A stretch of 64,000 bases of DNA from Parvibaculum sp045863935 (GCF_045863935.1 NZ_BTVP01000006.1:49125-113124), one strand, 5' to 3'; numbered from the stretch's first letter, positions 15,479 to 25,196 are shown. Notes: generated from the letters alone by a model not told the origin. Program-made: numbers and translations.

Positions 15479-16416
15479 CCACGCTTGTTATTGCAGACCA
15501 TAACAACAAGGCGCTGAACGACGCGACCGCGAAGACGGTAACCGCCGCTGCGAAGCTCGGCGGCGATGTCCACGTTCTCGTGATCGGCCAGGGCTGCGAC
15601 GCAGTGGCCGAAGCCGCCGCGAAGCTCGACGGCGTGAAGAAGGTTCTGGTGGCCGACGATGCGCTCTACGCGCATCCGGTTGCCGAGCCGCTCTCCGCGC
15701 TCGTCGTGAGCCTGGCGGGCAGCTATGACGCGATCGTGACGGCCGCGACCACCGTGGGCAAGAACTTCATGCCGCGCGTCGCCGCCCTTCTCGACGTGGC
15801 GCAGGTTTCGGAAATCACCGCCGTTCACGGCGCCGACACGTTCGAGCGTCCGATCTATGCCGGCAACGCCATCCAGACCGTGAAGTCGACCGACGCGAAG
15901 AAGGTCATCACGGTCCGCACCACCGCCTTCCCGGCGGCAGGTCAGGGCGGTTCGGCCACGATCGAGAAGATCGGTGCGGCCGAAAACCCCGGTCTCTCCG
16001 AATTCGTCAGCGAAGAGCTGACGAAGTCCGACCGTCCGGAACTCGCCTCCGCCAAGATCATCATCTCCGGTGGCCGCGGCATGCAGAACGGCGAGAACTT
16101 CGCCATGCTCGAAAAGATCGCCGACAAGCTCGGCGCCGGCGTCGGCGCCTCGCGCGCCGCGGTCGATGCGGGCTTCGTGCCGAACGACTACCAGGTCGGC
16201 CAGACCGGCAAGGTGGTCGCGCCCGAGCTTTACATCGCGGTCGGCATTTCCGGCGCGATCCAGCATCTGGCGGGCATGAAGGACAGCAAGGTCATCGTCG
16301 CGATCAACAAGGACGAAGAGGCGCCGATCTTCCAGGTCGCCGACTACGGCCTCGTGGCCGACCTCTTCAAGGCGGTGCCGGAGCTCGAAGAAGAGCTCGG
16401 CAAGGCCGGTCTCTGA
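15475..16416 (+). CDS. etfA: Electron transfer flavoprotein alpha subunit
   Basis: The FAD-binding subunit, 313 residues. The N-terminal half is the ETF fold (TTLVIADHNN and onward). The C-terminal FAD domain starts near 190 and shows GGRGMQNGENF, the family's GASRAAVDAGF and NDYQVGQTGKVVAPELYIAVGISGAIQHLAGM blocks (the last spanning about 237-268), and INKDEEAPIFQVADYGLV. It is translationally coupled to etfB by a 4-nt overlap and ends at a strong terminator, so etfBA forms a two-gene operon. Confidence 0.96.
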   Translation: MTTLVIADHNNKALNDATAKTVTAAAKLGGDVHVLVIGQGCDAVAEAAAKLDGVKKVLVADDALYAHPVAEPLSALVVSLAGSYDAIVTAATTVGKNFMPRVAALLDVAQVSEITAVHGADTFERPIYAGNAIQTVKSTDAKKVITVRTTAFPAAGQGGSATIEKIGAAENPGLSEFVSEELTKSDRPELASAKIIISGGRGMQNGENFAMLEKIADKLGAGVGASRAAVDAGFVPNDYQVGQTGKVVAPELYIAVGISGAIQHLAGMKDSKVIVAINKDEEAPIFQVADYGLVADLFKAVPELEEELGKAGL

Positions 16417-16446
16417 TCGAAGCCGCCACAATGGCCGAAAATCGAA

Positions 16447-16475
16447 GCGCTGCCGGGCAACCGGCGGCGCTTTTT
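16447..16475 (+). terminator. Terminator after etfA
   Basis: A 10-bp stem (GCGCTGCCGG / CCGGCGGCGC, one G-U pair) with a GCAA loop, followed by TTTTTCTTT. It ends the etfBA operon. Confidence 0.85.
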
Positions 16476-16582
16476 CTTTACGCTGCAAGCCTTCCGCGCC
16501 ATTCTTGGCACCATTCAGCAACCGCCTGTTTCGCGGGCGAAGGGGTTCCCCACGGGAGCCGGAAAGCCACGGGTTTCGAGTT

Positions 16583-17458
16583 ATGAAGTTTCGCAAGGTA
16601 GGCGTGATCGGCGCTGGCCAGATGGGCAACGGTATCGCGCATGTCTGCGCGCTGGCAGGCTACGAGGTCGCGCTTTACGACGTTTCGCACGACCGCATCG
16701 AAGCCGGGCTCGCGACCATCGACGGCAACATGTCCCGGCAGGTCTCGAGCGAACGCATCACCGTCGAGCAGCGCGATGCGGCACTCGAACGGCTCAATGG
16801 CGCGCAAAGCATGGAAAGCTTCGACGACGCCGACATCGTGATCGAGTCGGCGACCGAGAACGAAGAAGTGAAGCGCAAGATCTTCGCCGAACTTTGCCCT
16901 CACCTGCGCGAGGACGCGCTGATCGCGACCAACACCTCCTCGATCTCGATTACGCGGCTTGCCGCCTCGACCGACCGGCCCGAACGCTTCATGGGCATGC
17001 ACTTCATGAATCCGGTACCGGTGATGGAACTCGTCGAGCTGGTGCGCGGCATCGCGACCGACGACACGACCTTCAACCTGATCCAGGGCTTCGCCGGATC
17101 GCTGGGCAAGAAGGTGGCGAATGCCGAAGACTTCCCGGCCTTCATCGTGAACCGCATCCTGCTGCCGATGATCAACGAAGCGGTCTATACGCTTTACGAG
17201 GGCGTGGGCTCGGTCGAAAGCATCGACAAGGCGATGAAGCTCGGCGCGAACCATCCGATGGGGCCGCTGCAGCTTGCCGACTTCATCGGCCTCGATACCT
17301 GTCTGTCGATCATGCAGGTGCTCTATGACGGGCTCGCGGATTCCAAATACCGGCCCTGCCCGCTGCTCGTGAAATATGTCGAGGCGGGCTGGCTCGGCCG
17401 CAAGACGCAGCGCGGCTTCTACGACTATCGCGGCGAGAAGCCCGTTCCCACCCGCTAG
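16583..17458 (+). CDS. hbd: 3-hydroxybutyryl-CoA dehydrogenase
   Basis: An enzyme of 291 residues that interconverts (S)-3-hydroxybutyryl-CoA and acetoacetyl-CoA with NAD(P). The Rossmann motif GVIGAGQMGNGIAHV starts at residue 7. The catalytic block MGMHFMNPVPVMELVE lies near 139 and NHPMGPLQLADFIGLD near 228. Length fits the monofunctional Hbd rather than the fused FadB/FadJ. The ATG at 16583 is preceded by a weak AG-rich site. It follows etfBA after a terminator, so it has its own promoter. It provides a route between acetoacetyl-CoA and the crotonyl-CoA used by Ccr. Confidence 0.93.
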   Translation: MKFRKVGVIGAGQMGNGIAHVCALAGYEVALYDVSHDRIEAGLATIDGNMSRQVSSERITVEQRDAALERLNGAQSMESFDDADIVIESATENEEVKRKIFAELCPHLREDALIATNTSSISITRLAASTDRPERFMGMHFMNPVPVMELVELVRGIATDDTTFNLIQGFAGSLGKKVANAEDFPAFIVNRILLPMINEAVYTLYEGVGSVESIDKAMKLGANHPMGPLQLADFIGLDTCLSIMQVLYDGLADSKYRPCPLLVKYVEAGWLGRKTQRGFYDYRGEKPVPTR

Positions 17459-17557
17459 GGCCCACGCGCCAAGCCCCGGCGGCAGACCGGAAGCGTTTCG
17501 CCCCAGAAACGAGTTGCTGGCGAAACATTAACCCCGGCCATGCAAGATGCCTTTCAA

Positions 17558-17575
17558 ATGCACCTTGAAGTGCAT
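17558..17575. repeat. Inverted repeat in front of the PAS gene
   Basis: ATGCAC and GTGCAT flank a six-base spacer, ending 15 nt before the ATG. It could be a protein operator or an RNA hairpin close to the ribosome site. Confidence 0.4.
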
Positions 17576-17589
17576 GCGAAGGGACGGAA

Positions 17590-18132
17590 ATGGGCAACAG
17601 TTTCGAGCGCGGCGAACGCGCACGGAAGATCACCAACGAACCGGAATTCATCGACGCGCCCGATCACCCCTCGGTGCGCGAACTCGCGGCCTATTTCGAG
17701 CGCAAGCGCGGCAGCCGCGAATTGATGGACCGCGCGGATATCGACCCGGTCGAGATCGCGCGCTTCATGCCGAACATGATCATTACCGAGGCTGTCGACG
17801 GCGGCAGGGATTTCCGCACGCGGCTCTTCGGCACGGCGCTTGTCGAGCTTCTGGGCGAGGAACGGACGGGCAAGCTTCTCTCGGAATTCGCGGAGGAGAG
17901 CGCCGCCTATTCCAGCCGCAACCCGGGTTCGGTGCAGCAGCGCTGGACCTACATCACGCAGAAAGCGTTTTTCGGCCGCAAGCCCGTCTTCGTGAAAGTG
18001 CCCTTCGCGGCCTCGGAGCGCCTGTATCTCATCGGGCACTGCCTCTCGGTCCCGATGACGGCGGGCGGCAGCGAACCCGTCCAGGTCATCGGCGCCATGT
18101 TCGTGGCAAGGGCGGATCAGTCCGGCGGATAA
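17590..18132 (+). CDS. PAS_5 domain protein
   Basis: A protein of 180 residues that matches the alphaproteobacterial PAS_5 family (formerly DUF), single-domain proteins of about this length. Visible blocks are HPSVRELAAYFERKRGSRELMDRADIDP-type N-terminus (residues 28-52), ARFMPNMIITEAVD (about 57-70) and the PAS strand FRTRLFGTALVELLGEERTGK. No output domain is attached, so it may sense a ligand and act through a partner. GGGACGGAA serves as ribosome site. Genomic context gives no clear role. Confidence 0.75.
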   Translation: MGNSFERGERARKITNEPEFIDAPDHPSVRELAAYFERKRGSRELMDRADIDPVEIARFMPNMIITEAVDGGRDFRTRLFGTALVELLGEERTGKLLSEFAEESAAYSSRNPGSVQQRWTYITQKAFFGRKPVFVKVPFAASERLYLIGHCLSVPMTAGGSEPVQVIGAMFVARADQSGG

Positions 18133-18204
18133 TTGACGGGCGTCCCGAGAGGCGTATCCTGCCCGGCTTCGCGACAAGCGAAGCGCCTGGGGAGGAGCTT
18201 CGCC

Positions 18205-19029
18205 ATGTCCGCAACACCATCGAACGATCCCATTACCGCAAATCTCGCACGCTGGGAGGAGCAGGTCGGCATTCATGTCGGCTCGGACTTCTACCGCGTG
18301 AAGGAATTCCTTGCGGGCGAGACGAGCCTCGATCCGCTGATCCTCGACGAACTGGGCGACGTGGCGGGGAAGCGGCTGCTTCACCTGCAATGCCATTTCG
18401 GCCTCGACACGCTGTCGCTCGCACGCAAGGGGGCGGCCGTGACAGGGCTCGATTTTTCACCGAAGGCCATTGCGGCGGCGGAGGCGCTCGCGGCACAAGC
18501 GAAGCTGCCGGCGCGCTTCATCTGCGCGAGGGTGGACGAAGCGGCGCAGAGAGCCGGCACCGGCTACGACATGGTCTTTGCGAGCTGGGGCGTTCTCATG
18601 TGGCTGCCGGACTTGCGCATCTGGGCGAAAAACATCGCCGACTGCCTCAAACCCGGCGGCACCTTCTATCTCGCGGAAGGCCATCCGATGCTTTGGATTT
18701 TCGACGACGAGGCGGAGACGGCGGACGGCAACTACCATGCGGTGCGCCCCTATTTTCTCGAGGGGCCACAGCGATGGGAGAACGCGCATGATTATGCCGA
18801 GCCGTCGGTTTCACTCACACATCTCGAAAGCCACGAATGGCAGCACACGCTGGGCGAGGTGGTGACGGCGCTGGCCGAGGCCGGGCTTCGGATCGACTTT
18901 CTCCACGAACATGACCGGCTCGTCTGGCAGGGGCTTCCCTGCCTCGTGAGAGAGGGCCGTTATTTTGTGGCCCCGGAAGGAGGCCCGCGCCTGCCGCTCA
19001 GCTATTCGGTGCGGGCGCGTAAAGCCTGA
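18205..19029 (+). CDS. SAM-dependent methyltransferase
   Basis: A class I methyltransferase of 274 residues. The SAM-binding start is degenerate but recognisable: KRLLHLQCHFGLDTLSLAR (about 54-72), followed by GAAVTGLDFSPKAIAAAEAL, where the acidic residue after the second strand holds the ribose. WGVLMWLPDLRIWAKNIADC and LKPGGTFYLAEGHPM complete the fold. The start is the ATG at 18205 behind GGGGAGGAG. The substrate is unknown. It converges on the TlpA-like gene, and the two coding regions overlap by 32 nt tail to tail. Confidence 0.85.
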   Translation: MSATPSNDPITANLARWEEQVGIHVGSDFYRVKEFLAGETSLDPLILDELGDVAGKRLLHLQCHFGLDTLSLARKGAAVTGLDFSPKAIAAAEALAAQAKLPARFICARVDEAAQRAGTGYDMVFASWGVLMWLPDLRIWAKNIADCLKPGGTFYLAEGHPMLWIFDDEAETADGNYHAVRPYFLEGPQRWENAHDYAEPSVSLTHLESHEWQHTLGEVVTALAEAGLRIDFLHEHDRLVWQGLPCLVREGRYFVAPEGGPRLPLSYSVRARKA

Positions 19030-19627
19030 GGGCCTCCTCGATGAAGGCCTTGGCATCCTCGCTCGCCCAGGGCGCGGGGCCGACCATGCGGCCGATTTCC
19101 TCGCCCTGCGGAGAGATGAGGAGCGTCGTGGGCAGCCCGAAGGCGCCGAGCGTGAAATTGGCCCTGGCCGCCGGGTCGATATAGAAGCCGAGGCTCTTTG
19201 CCCCGACTTTTTCGAGGAAATCGCGGGCGAGAGCCTGCCCCTCCCGGTCTACGCTGATCGCGACGACCTCGAAACGGTCGCTGCCGAGCTCTGCCTGAAG
19301 CCGGTCGAGCTCGGGCATTTCCTCGCGGCAGGGGCCGCACCAGGTGGCCCAAAGGTTGAGAAGGACGAGCTTCCCCCGGAAATGGCCGAGGTCGAGCTTC
19401 TCACCGGAAGCGCCCTCGAAGGCGAAATCCGGCACCGGCACGGGCGTGGGTCTGGGCTTGAAATTGGCGACCTCGCCGCGCGCCGCGGCATCGAGGGCGG
19501 CCGAGGCCGCGCTGGCAGGCGCCCCGTCCGGGTTGCCGCCCCCCTGTCCGATCAAGTATACCGCCCCGGCGATCAAAAACGCCAAGGCGGCCAGAACGGC
19601 AATTGTCTTCGGCTTCAGCACATCCAT
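18998..19627 (-). CDS. TlpA-like membrane-anchored thioredoxin
   Basis: A protein of 209 residues with one N-terminal membrane anchor (about 8-27) and a periplasmic TlpA/ResA-type thioredoxin fold. The redox motif WATWCGPC has Cys97 and Cys100, and the cis-Pro loop is GLPTTLLI. Such proteins reduce disulfides for cytochrome c or oxidase maturation. I chose the ATG at 19627 because it directly precedes a basic stretch and the anchor. It is divergent from argH with 67 nt between the starts, and this head-to-head arrangement is common in alphaproteobacteria. The exact partner is not known. Confidence 0.88.
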   Translation of the reverse strand: MDVLKPKTIAVLAALAFLIAGAVYLIGQGGGNPDGAPASAASAALDAAARGEVANFKPRPTPVPVPDFAFEGASGEKLDLGHFRGKLVLLNLWATWCGPCREEMPELDRLQAELGSDRFEVVAISVDREGQALARDFLEKVGAKSLGFYIDPAARANFTLGAFGLPTTLLISPQGEEIGRMVGPAPWASEDAKAFIEEALRLYAPAPNS

Positions 19628-19694
19628 TCGATACTCTTCTACCGTTTCAGTTTCGGGCCGGACGCCGCACCGGAAGATGGCCCCGGAGAACAAC

Positions 19695-21107
19695 ATGAGC
19701 AACAAGATGTGGGGCGGCCGCTTCGGCGAGGGCCCCGACCGGATCATGGAGGAGATCAACGCCTCCATCGGCTTCGACCAGCGCTTCTTCGCCCAGGACA
19801 TCGAGGGCTCGAAGGCGCATGCGGCCATGTTGGCGGAAACGGGAATTATCTCAAAGGCGGATGCCGATCAAATTATCGCGGGTCTCGACGCGGTGCTGGC
19901 CGAAATCGAGGGGGACAAGTTCGAATTCCGCCGCGACCTCGAAGACATCCACATGAATGTGGAAGCGCGGCTTGCCGACCTCATCGGCGCGGCGGCGGGA
20001 AGGCTCCACACCGCCCGCTCGCGCAACGACCAGGTGGCGACCGACTTCAAGCTCTATATCCGCGATACGATCGATCATCTCGACGGCCAGCTCCGCGACT
20101 TGCAGGAAGCGCTGCTGACGCGCGCCGAAGAGCACGCCGCCACCATCATGCCGGGTTTCACCCATCTCCAGACGGCGCAGCCCGTGACCTTCGGGCATCA
20201 TTGCCTGGCTTACGTCGAGATGGCGGCGCGGGACCGGGGACGGCTTGCCGATGCGAGGAAGCGCCTCAACGAATGTCCGCTGGGCGCGGCAGCGCTCGCC
20301 GGCACCTCGTTTCCCATCGACCGCAAGAAGACGGCGAAGGCGCTGCGCTTCGACGCGCCCACGCGCAATTCGCTCGACAGCGTATCCGACCGCGACTTCG
20401 TGCTCGAAACGCTCGCCGCCGCCTCGATCGCGGCAACGCATCTGACACGGCTCGCCGAGGAGATCGTGATCTGGTCGACGCCGGGCTTCGACTTCGTGCG
20501 CCTGCCGGACAGCTTCACCACCGGCTCCTCGATCATGCCGCAGAAACGCAACCCCGACGCCGCCGAACTCGTGCGTGCGAAGGCGGGCCGCGTGATCGGC
20601 GCACTGACCTCGCTCCTCATCGTGATGAAGGGCCTGCCGCTCGCCTATTCGAAGGACATGCAGGAAGACAAGGAGGCGGCTTTCGATGCGCTCGACGCGC
20701 TGTCGCTGTCGCTTGCCGCGATGACCGGCATGGTGAGGACGCTCACCGTCAACGAAAAGGCGATGCGGGCGGCGGCATCGCGCGGCTTCTCGACGGCGAC
20801 GGATCTGGCCGACTGGCTGGTGCGGACCTTGAACCTCCCCTTCCGGCAGGCCCATCACGTGACGGGCGCGCTGGTGGCAAAGGCCGAGAAGAAGGGCGTC
20901 GACCTCGACGGGCTTTCGCTCGACGACATGCACGAGGTGGAGCCGGGCATCACGGATGAGGTATATTCCGTGCTCGGCGTCGACAATTCGGTGGCGAGCC
21001 GGACGAGCTTCGGCGGCACATCGCCGGAGAATGTGCGCGCCGCAGCCAAATGGTGGCGCGAGGAACTCGGTCGCGAAAGCAGCCGGCAAGCGGGGAAAAG
21101 CGAATGA
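19695..21107 (+). CDS. argH: Argininosuccinate lyase
   Basis: The last enzyme of arginine synthesis: it splits argininosuccinate into arginine and fumarate. It has 470 residues, the family's usual length. It begins MSNKMWGGRF. The conserved HTARSRNDQVATDF block lies near residue 101, HLQTAQPVTFGHH near 157, and the superfamily signature GSSIMPQKRNPD near 280. The longer open frame upstream is not coding; the ATG at 19695 has GGAG seven bases ahead. It is the first gene of an argH-lptM-lysA operon with a 4-nt overlap to the next gene. Confidence 0.97.
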   Translation: MSNKMWGGRFGEGPDRIMEEINASIGFDQRFFAQDIEGSKAHAAMLAETGIISKADADQIIAGLDAVLAEIEGDKFEFRRDLEDIHMNVEARLADLIGAAAGRLHTARSRNDQVATDFKLYIRDTIDHLDGQLRDLQEALLTRAEEHAATIMPGFTHLQTAQPVTFGHHCLAYVEMAARDRGRLADARKRLNECPLGAAALAGTSFPIDRKKTAKALRFDAPTRNSLDSVSDRDFVLETLAAASIAATHLTRLAEEIVIWSTPGFDFVRLPDSFTTGSSIMPQKRNPDAAELVRAKAGRVIGALTSLLIVMKGLPLAYSKDMQEDKEAAFDALDALSLSLAAMTGMVRTLTVNEKAMRAAASRGFSTATDLADWLVRTLNLPFRQAHHVTGALVAKAEKKGVDLDGLSLDDMHEVEPGITDEVYSVLGVDNSVASRTSFGGTSPENVRAAAKWWREELGRESSRQAGKSE

Positions 21108-21340
21108 ACCAACGCACGATCATGACGGCGCTGCTCGGCCTCGCGCTTGCCGCGACGCTGTCGGCCTGCGGGCGCAAGGGCGACCTCGAGCTGCCCGAAG
21201 GCGCCAAACCGCAGCCGCAGGCCGCAAGCCGCGGGCCCTCGCTCGAGGAAGTGCTGGGCAACAACCCGCCTGTCGACGCCGAACCGCTCGACGAGGAAAT
21301 GGACGATATCGCACCGCGCCGCCGCGCCTCCGACTACTGA
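21104..21340 (+). CDS. lptM: LptM-type small lipoprotein
   Basis: A lipoprotein of 78 residues. The lipobox LSAC gives an acylated Cys near residue 23, followed by GRKGDLELPE, the conserved start of the LptM (YifL) family between argH and lysA in many proteobacteria. LptM stabilises the LPS transporter LptD in E. coli. The tail is acidic and proline-rich. ATGA overlap with argH and 36 nt to lysA indicate co-transcription. Confidence 0.85.
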   Translation: MNQRTIMTALLGLALAATLSACGRKGDLELPEGAKPQPQAASRGPSLEEVLGNNPPVDAEPLDEEMDDIAPRRRASDY

Positions 21341-21376
21341 CGCGAGCCTCGCAAAGCGCGCGCACCGGAAACCGAC

Positions 21377-22645
21377 ATGCACCACTTCGATTATCGCGGC
21401 GGCGTTCTCCACGCCGAGGACGTCGCGATCCCCGACATTGCCGCGGCGATCGGCACGCCCTTCTATTGCTATTCGAGCGCGACGCTGGAGCGGCATTACC
21501 GCGTTTTCGCGGATGCCTTCACGGGCCAGCCCGCACGCGTCTGCTATTCGGTGAAGGCAAATTCGAACCTCGCCGTCGTGGCGACGCTGGCGCGGCAGGG
21601 CGCGGGCGCGGACGTCGTTTCGGAAGGCGAACTCCGCCGCGCGCTCGCGGCCGGCATTCCCGCGGCGAAGATCGTCTTTTCGGGTGTCGGCAAGACGGAA
21701 AGCGAAATGAGCTTCGCGCTCGAAACGGGGATCGACCAGTTCAACGTCGAATCCGAACCCGAACTCGAACTCCTCTCGCAGCTTGCATCGGCCCGCGGCC
21801 TGACCGCGCGCGTCGCGATCCGCGTGAACCCCGATGTCGACGCAAAGACGCATGAAAAGATCGCGACCGGCAAGGCCGAGAACAAGTTCGGCATCTCCTG
21901 GCAGCGCGCACCATCCGTCTATGATCGTGCACGGGAGCTGCCCGGCATCGAGGCGAGCGGCATCGACGTTCATATCGGCAGCCAGTTGACCGACCTCGCA
22001 CCTTTCGGAGCAGCCTTCAGCCGCGTCGCGGCAATGGTCGAGGAACTGCGCGCGCGCGGCCACGACATCCGTCACATCGATCTCGGCGGCGGCCTCGGCA
22101 TTCCCTATCGCGGCGACAACGACGTGCCGCCGCACCCGGACGAATACGCCGCCATGGTGAAGCGGACGATGGGCCATCTCGGCTGCTCGCTCACCTTCGA
22201 GCCGGGCCGCCTCATCGCGGGCAATGCGGGCATTCTCGTCTCGCGCGTGATCTATGAAAAGCGCGGCGACGGCCGCAACTTCCTCATCCTCGACGCGGCG
22301 ATGAACGATCTCATTCGCCCGACGCTCTACGACGCCTGGCACGAGATCAAGGCGGTCGCCGAGCCCCGCGACGGCGCCGAGACCACGCTCTACGACGTGG
22401 TGGGACCGGTCTGCGAAACGGGCGATTTCTTCGCCAAGGGCCGAGAGCTTCCGCGGCTGAAGAGCGGCGACCTCGTTGCCATCATGTCGGCCGGCGCCTA
22501 TGGCGCCGTGCAGGCCTCGACCTACAACACGAGGCCCCTCGTCCCCGAAGTCATGGTGCGGGGCGATGTTTTCGCCGAAGTCCGCGCGCGCCCCAGTTAT
22601 GACGCAATGCTGAAACAGGATATCATCCCGTCCTGGCTTGATTAG
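21377..22645 (+). CDS. lysA: Diaminopimelate decarboxylase
   Basis: A PLP enzyme of 422 residues that converts meso-diaminopimelate to lysine. Lys60 in CYSVKANSN forms the Schiff base. The glycine-rich phosphate loop is DLGGGLGIPY, the GADVVSEGEL block lies near 72, and the second active-site Cys is in GPVCETGDFF. Family length and order fit. It is third in the argH-lptM-lysA operon and is followed directly by the TIGR02302 gene. Confidence 0.97.
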   Translation: MHHFDYRGGVLHAEDVAIPDIAAAIGTPFYCYSSATLERHYRVFADAFTGQPARVCYSVKANSNLAVVATLARQGAGADVVSEGELRRALAAGIPAAKIVFSGVGKTESEMSFALETGIDQFNVESEPELELLSQLASARGLTARVAIRVNPDVDAKTHEKIATGKAENKFGISWQRAPSVYDRARELPGIEASGIDVHIGSQLTDLAPFGAAFSRVAAMVEELRARGHDIRHIDLGGGLGIPYRGDNDVPPHPDEYAAMVKRTMGHLGCSLTFEPGRLIAGNAGILVSRVIYEKRGDGRNFLILDAAMNDLIRPTLYDAWHEIKAVAEPRDGAETTLYDVVGPVCETGDFFAKGRELPRLKSGDLVAIMSAGAYGAVQASTYNTRPLVPEVMVRGDVFAEVRARPSYDAMLKQDIIPSWLD

Positions 22646-22670
22646 GCACGGCCCCAGAGCCCGGAGCAGC

Positions 22671-25196
22671 GTGCAGCAATTGAGGGCAGAAGGCTTGACC
22701 GGCCCGGGAGACGATACACCGGCAGGAAGACGGGAGAACCCGCGCGGCACGAAACTGCCGCCGCGCGTCGAACGGCGCGTGCGCATCTCGCGCGCGCTTC
22801 TCTTCTGGGAAGAACTCCTGCCCGCGATCTGGCCTGCCGCCGCCATTGCCGGGCTCTTCGCGGCGCTCGCTCTTTTCGGCCTCTTTGCGAACCTGCCGCT
22901 GCCGCTCCACTGGGCGCTGCTTGCGGGCACGGGCGCGCTCATCGTCTGGCTGCTGTGGCAGGGCTTTCGCGGCTTCAGCTGGCCGGGCCGCGACGAGGCG
23001 CTGCGCCATCTCGAAAGATCCTCCGGCCTCGCCCATGCGCCGCTGTCGGCCTATGAGGATGTGGCAGCCGAGAACACCGGCGATCCGGCGCTCTGGGCGG
23101 CGCATCGCCGCTGGGTATCGGAACGGATGGCGAGGCTGCGGATCGGCCTGCCCCTGTCCGTCCTTGCGCTGCGCGATCCCTATGCGTTGCGGGCGGCCGT
23201 GGCGCTCCTTCTGGTCGTCGGCATCGCGGGAACGGGCGCGGGCCGCCTCGACCGGCTGAGCGATGCGCTGCTTCCGGGCGCGGCAGGTGCGCGCATGGCC
23301 AACATCGAAGCCTGGATCACGCCGCCCGGCTATACCGGAAAGCCGCCGCTCTATCTCGAGCGCAAGACCGAGGGAACGGCCGAACACGCGAATGTCGAAG
23401 CGCCTGAAGGAAGCAGGCTGTCGATCCGCGTCCACGGTTTGAAGAACCCGCCCGTTCTCGAGAGCCATGGAGGCGGGCGCAAGCCGCCGCAACCGCTCGA
23501 AACCGTGAGCGCCGACAATTATTCGATCGATGCAACGCTCGAAGAGACGGCGGAGATGGCACTGACGGAAGGCGGGCGCATGATCCGCGCCTGGACCATC
23601 GGCGTGACGCCGGACGAGAACCCCGAGATCGCATTGACGAAGCCGATTTCGCGCGCCGCCTCCGGTGCGCTCCGTTTCAACTACCGCGTGAAGGACGATT
23701 ACGGTGTTGCCGGCGCCGAAGCGCTGATCGCGCTCGACCGGACGGGCCTGCCGGCGCAGGACCCTGCCATCGATGTGCCGCAGCCCCGCGTGACGGCACC
23801 CGATGTGCGCCTCAGCCTTCCGGGCAGCCGACCCCGCGATGGCGAGGGAGAAACCTTCGCCGAACTCACCGCGCATCCATGGGCGGGGCTTGCCGTGACG
23901 ATCACGCTGGTTGCGGCCGACGACCTGAAGCAGCAGGGGGAAGCCGAACCCGTCTCGATGATCCTGCCCGCGCGCGAGTTCACAGACCCGCTCGCCCGCG
24001 CCATCGTCGAACAGCGCCGCCGCCTCGCGCTCGATCCGCGTTCGGGGGCAAGCGTTGCGCGCTTCATCGACAATTTCACCCAGGACGCCGACCGCTATAT
24101 CGAGGACAAGGTGGTCTATCTCTCGCTCCGCGCGGCCTATTGGCGCTTGACGGAGGCGACACGCGACACCGACCTCACGGGCATTTTCGATCTGCTCTGG
24201 TCCGTTGCGCTGCGCATCGAGGACGGCGACCTCTCGCTTGCCGAGGGCGATCTGCGCGACGCGCGCAAGGCGCTCGCCGACGCCTTGGCCAAGGGCGCCG
24301 GCAATGAAGAAATCGACCGGCTGATGGAGGCGCTGAAGGACGCCTTCAGCCGCTACATGGAAGCGGTCGCCAAGTTGCAGCCCGCCGAGGATACGCTGCT
24401 GCTGAGCGAGTTTCCCGACAGCGAAGCGCAGACCATCGAACGCGGCGAACTCGAAGCCATGATGGAGGCGATCGGCGAACTTGCGCAGAGCGGCGCGCGC
24501 GAACAGGCGCAGGCGATGCTCGACCGGCTCCAGTCGATCCTGGAGAACCTGCAGATGCCGGGCGAACACGGCCCGACGCCCCCCGGCGACAAGGCAATGG
24601 CGCAGGCCATCGACGATCTCGGCCAGATGATCGGCAAGCAGCGCGACCTGATGGACCGCACCTTCCGCGAACTTGAACTTCTGCGTCTCGACCCGGAGGC
24701 CGGCAAGAAGCTCGGCCTCGACACCGGCGAAGACCCGCTTGAAGAGCTTTCCGAAGAACAGGAGAAGCTCAAGGAGGAGTTCGACAAGATCCTCAGCCTG
24801 CTGAAGGAAAAAGGAGCCGAACCGCCCGAGGCGCTTCTCGAAGCCGGCCAGGCAATGGAGGATGCGAAGGACCGGCTCCTTGCCGGCCGCGCGGATCGCG
24901 CCACCGGTTCGCAGGGGCAAGCGATCCAGAGCATGCAGAAGGGTGCACAGGCGCTCGCCGACAAGCTGATGCAGAACGGCACCGCAAAGGGCTCGGCGCA
25001 AAGCTCGTCGGGAAAGGATCCCTTCGGACGGCCCACGCGTGGAAGCCCGTCAGACAGGAACAGCACAGCCGTTCCCGACCAGATCGACACGCAGCGCGCG
25101 CAGCGGATTTTGAAGGAGTTGCGGGAGCGTGCGATGGAACTCGGCCGCCCGCAGATCGAGCTCGACTATCTCGACCGGCTGCTGAAACGGTTTTAG
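22671..25196 (+). CDS. TIGR02302 (DUF4175) family membrane protein
   Basis: A large protein of about 841 residues of the alphaproteobacterial TIGR02302 family, function unknown. Two to three hydrophobic segments lie in the first 175 residues (about 40-62, 70-90 and 155-175). A long periplasmic part follows (WITPPGYTGKPPLYL near 215, with an Ig-like look). The C-terminal 300 residues form Gln/Met/Asp-rich helices. The start is uncertain: GTG at 22671 has GGAG ahead, while an in-frame TTG at 22638 overlaps lysA. Its placement right after lysA suggests a shared transcript and perhaps a cell-wall role, but that is only context. Confidence 0.85.
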   Translation: MQQLRAEGLTGPGDDTPAGRRENPRGTKLPPRVERRVRISRALLFWEELLPAIWPAAAIAGLFAALALFGLFANLPLPLHWALLAGTGALIVWLLWQGFRGFSWPGRDEALRHLERSSGLAHAPLSAYEDVAAENTGDPALWAAHRRWVSERMARLRIGLPLSVLALRDPYALRAAVALLLVVGIAGTGAGRLDRLSDALLPGAAGARMANIEAWITPPGYTGKPPLYLERKTEGTAEHANVEAPEGSRLSIRVHGLKNPPVLESHGGGRKPPQPLETVSADNYSIDATLEETAEMALTEGGRMIRAWTIGVTPDENPEIALTKPISRAASGALRFNYRVKDDYGVAGAEALIALDRTGLPAQDPAIDVPQPRVTAPDVRLSLPGSRPRDGEGETFAELTAHPWAGLAVTITLVAADDLKQQGEAEPVSMILPAREFTDPLARAIVEQRRRLALDPRSGASVARFIDNFTQDADRYIEDKVVYLSLRAAYWRLTEATRDTDLTGIFDLLWSVALRIEDGDLSLAEGDLRDARKALADALAKGAGNEEIDRLMEALKDAFSRYMEAVAKLQPAEDTLLLSEFPDSEAQTIERGELEAMMEAIGELAQSGAREQAQAMLDRLQSILENLQMPGEHGPTPPGDKAMAQAIDDLGQMIGKQRDLMDRTFRELELLRLDPEAGKKLGLDTGEDPLEELSEEQEKLKEEFDKILSLLKEKGAEPPEALLEAGQAMEDAKDRLLAGRADRATGSQGQAIQSMQKGAQALADKLMQNGTAKGSAQSSSGKDPFGRPTRGSPSDRNSTAVPDQIDTQRAQRILKELRERAMELGRPQIELDYLDRLLKRF

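Noticed and set aside
22623..25001. Minus-strand open frame of 792 codons over the TIGR02302 gene
   Set aside because: Shadow of the plus-strand gene; no recognisable domain and no ribosome site.
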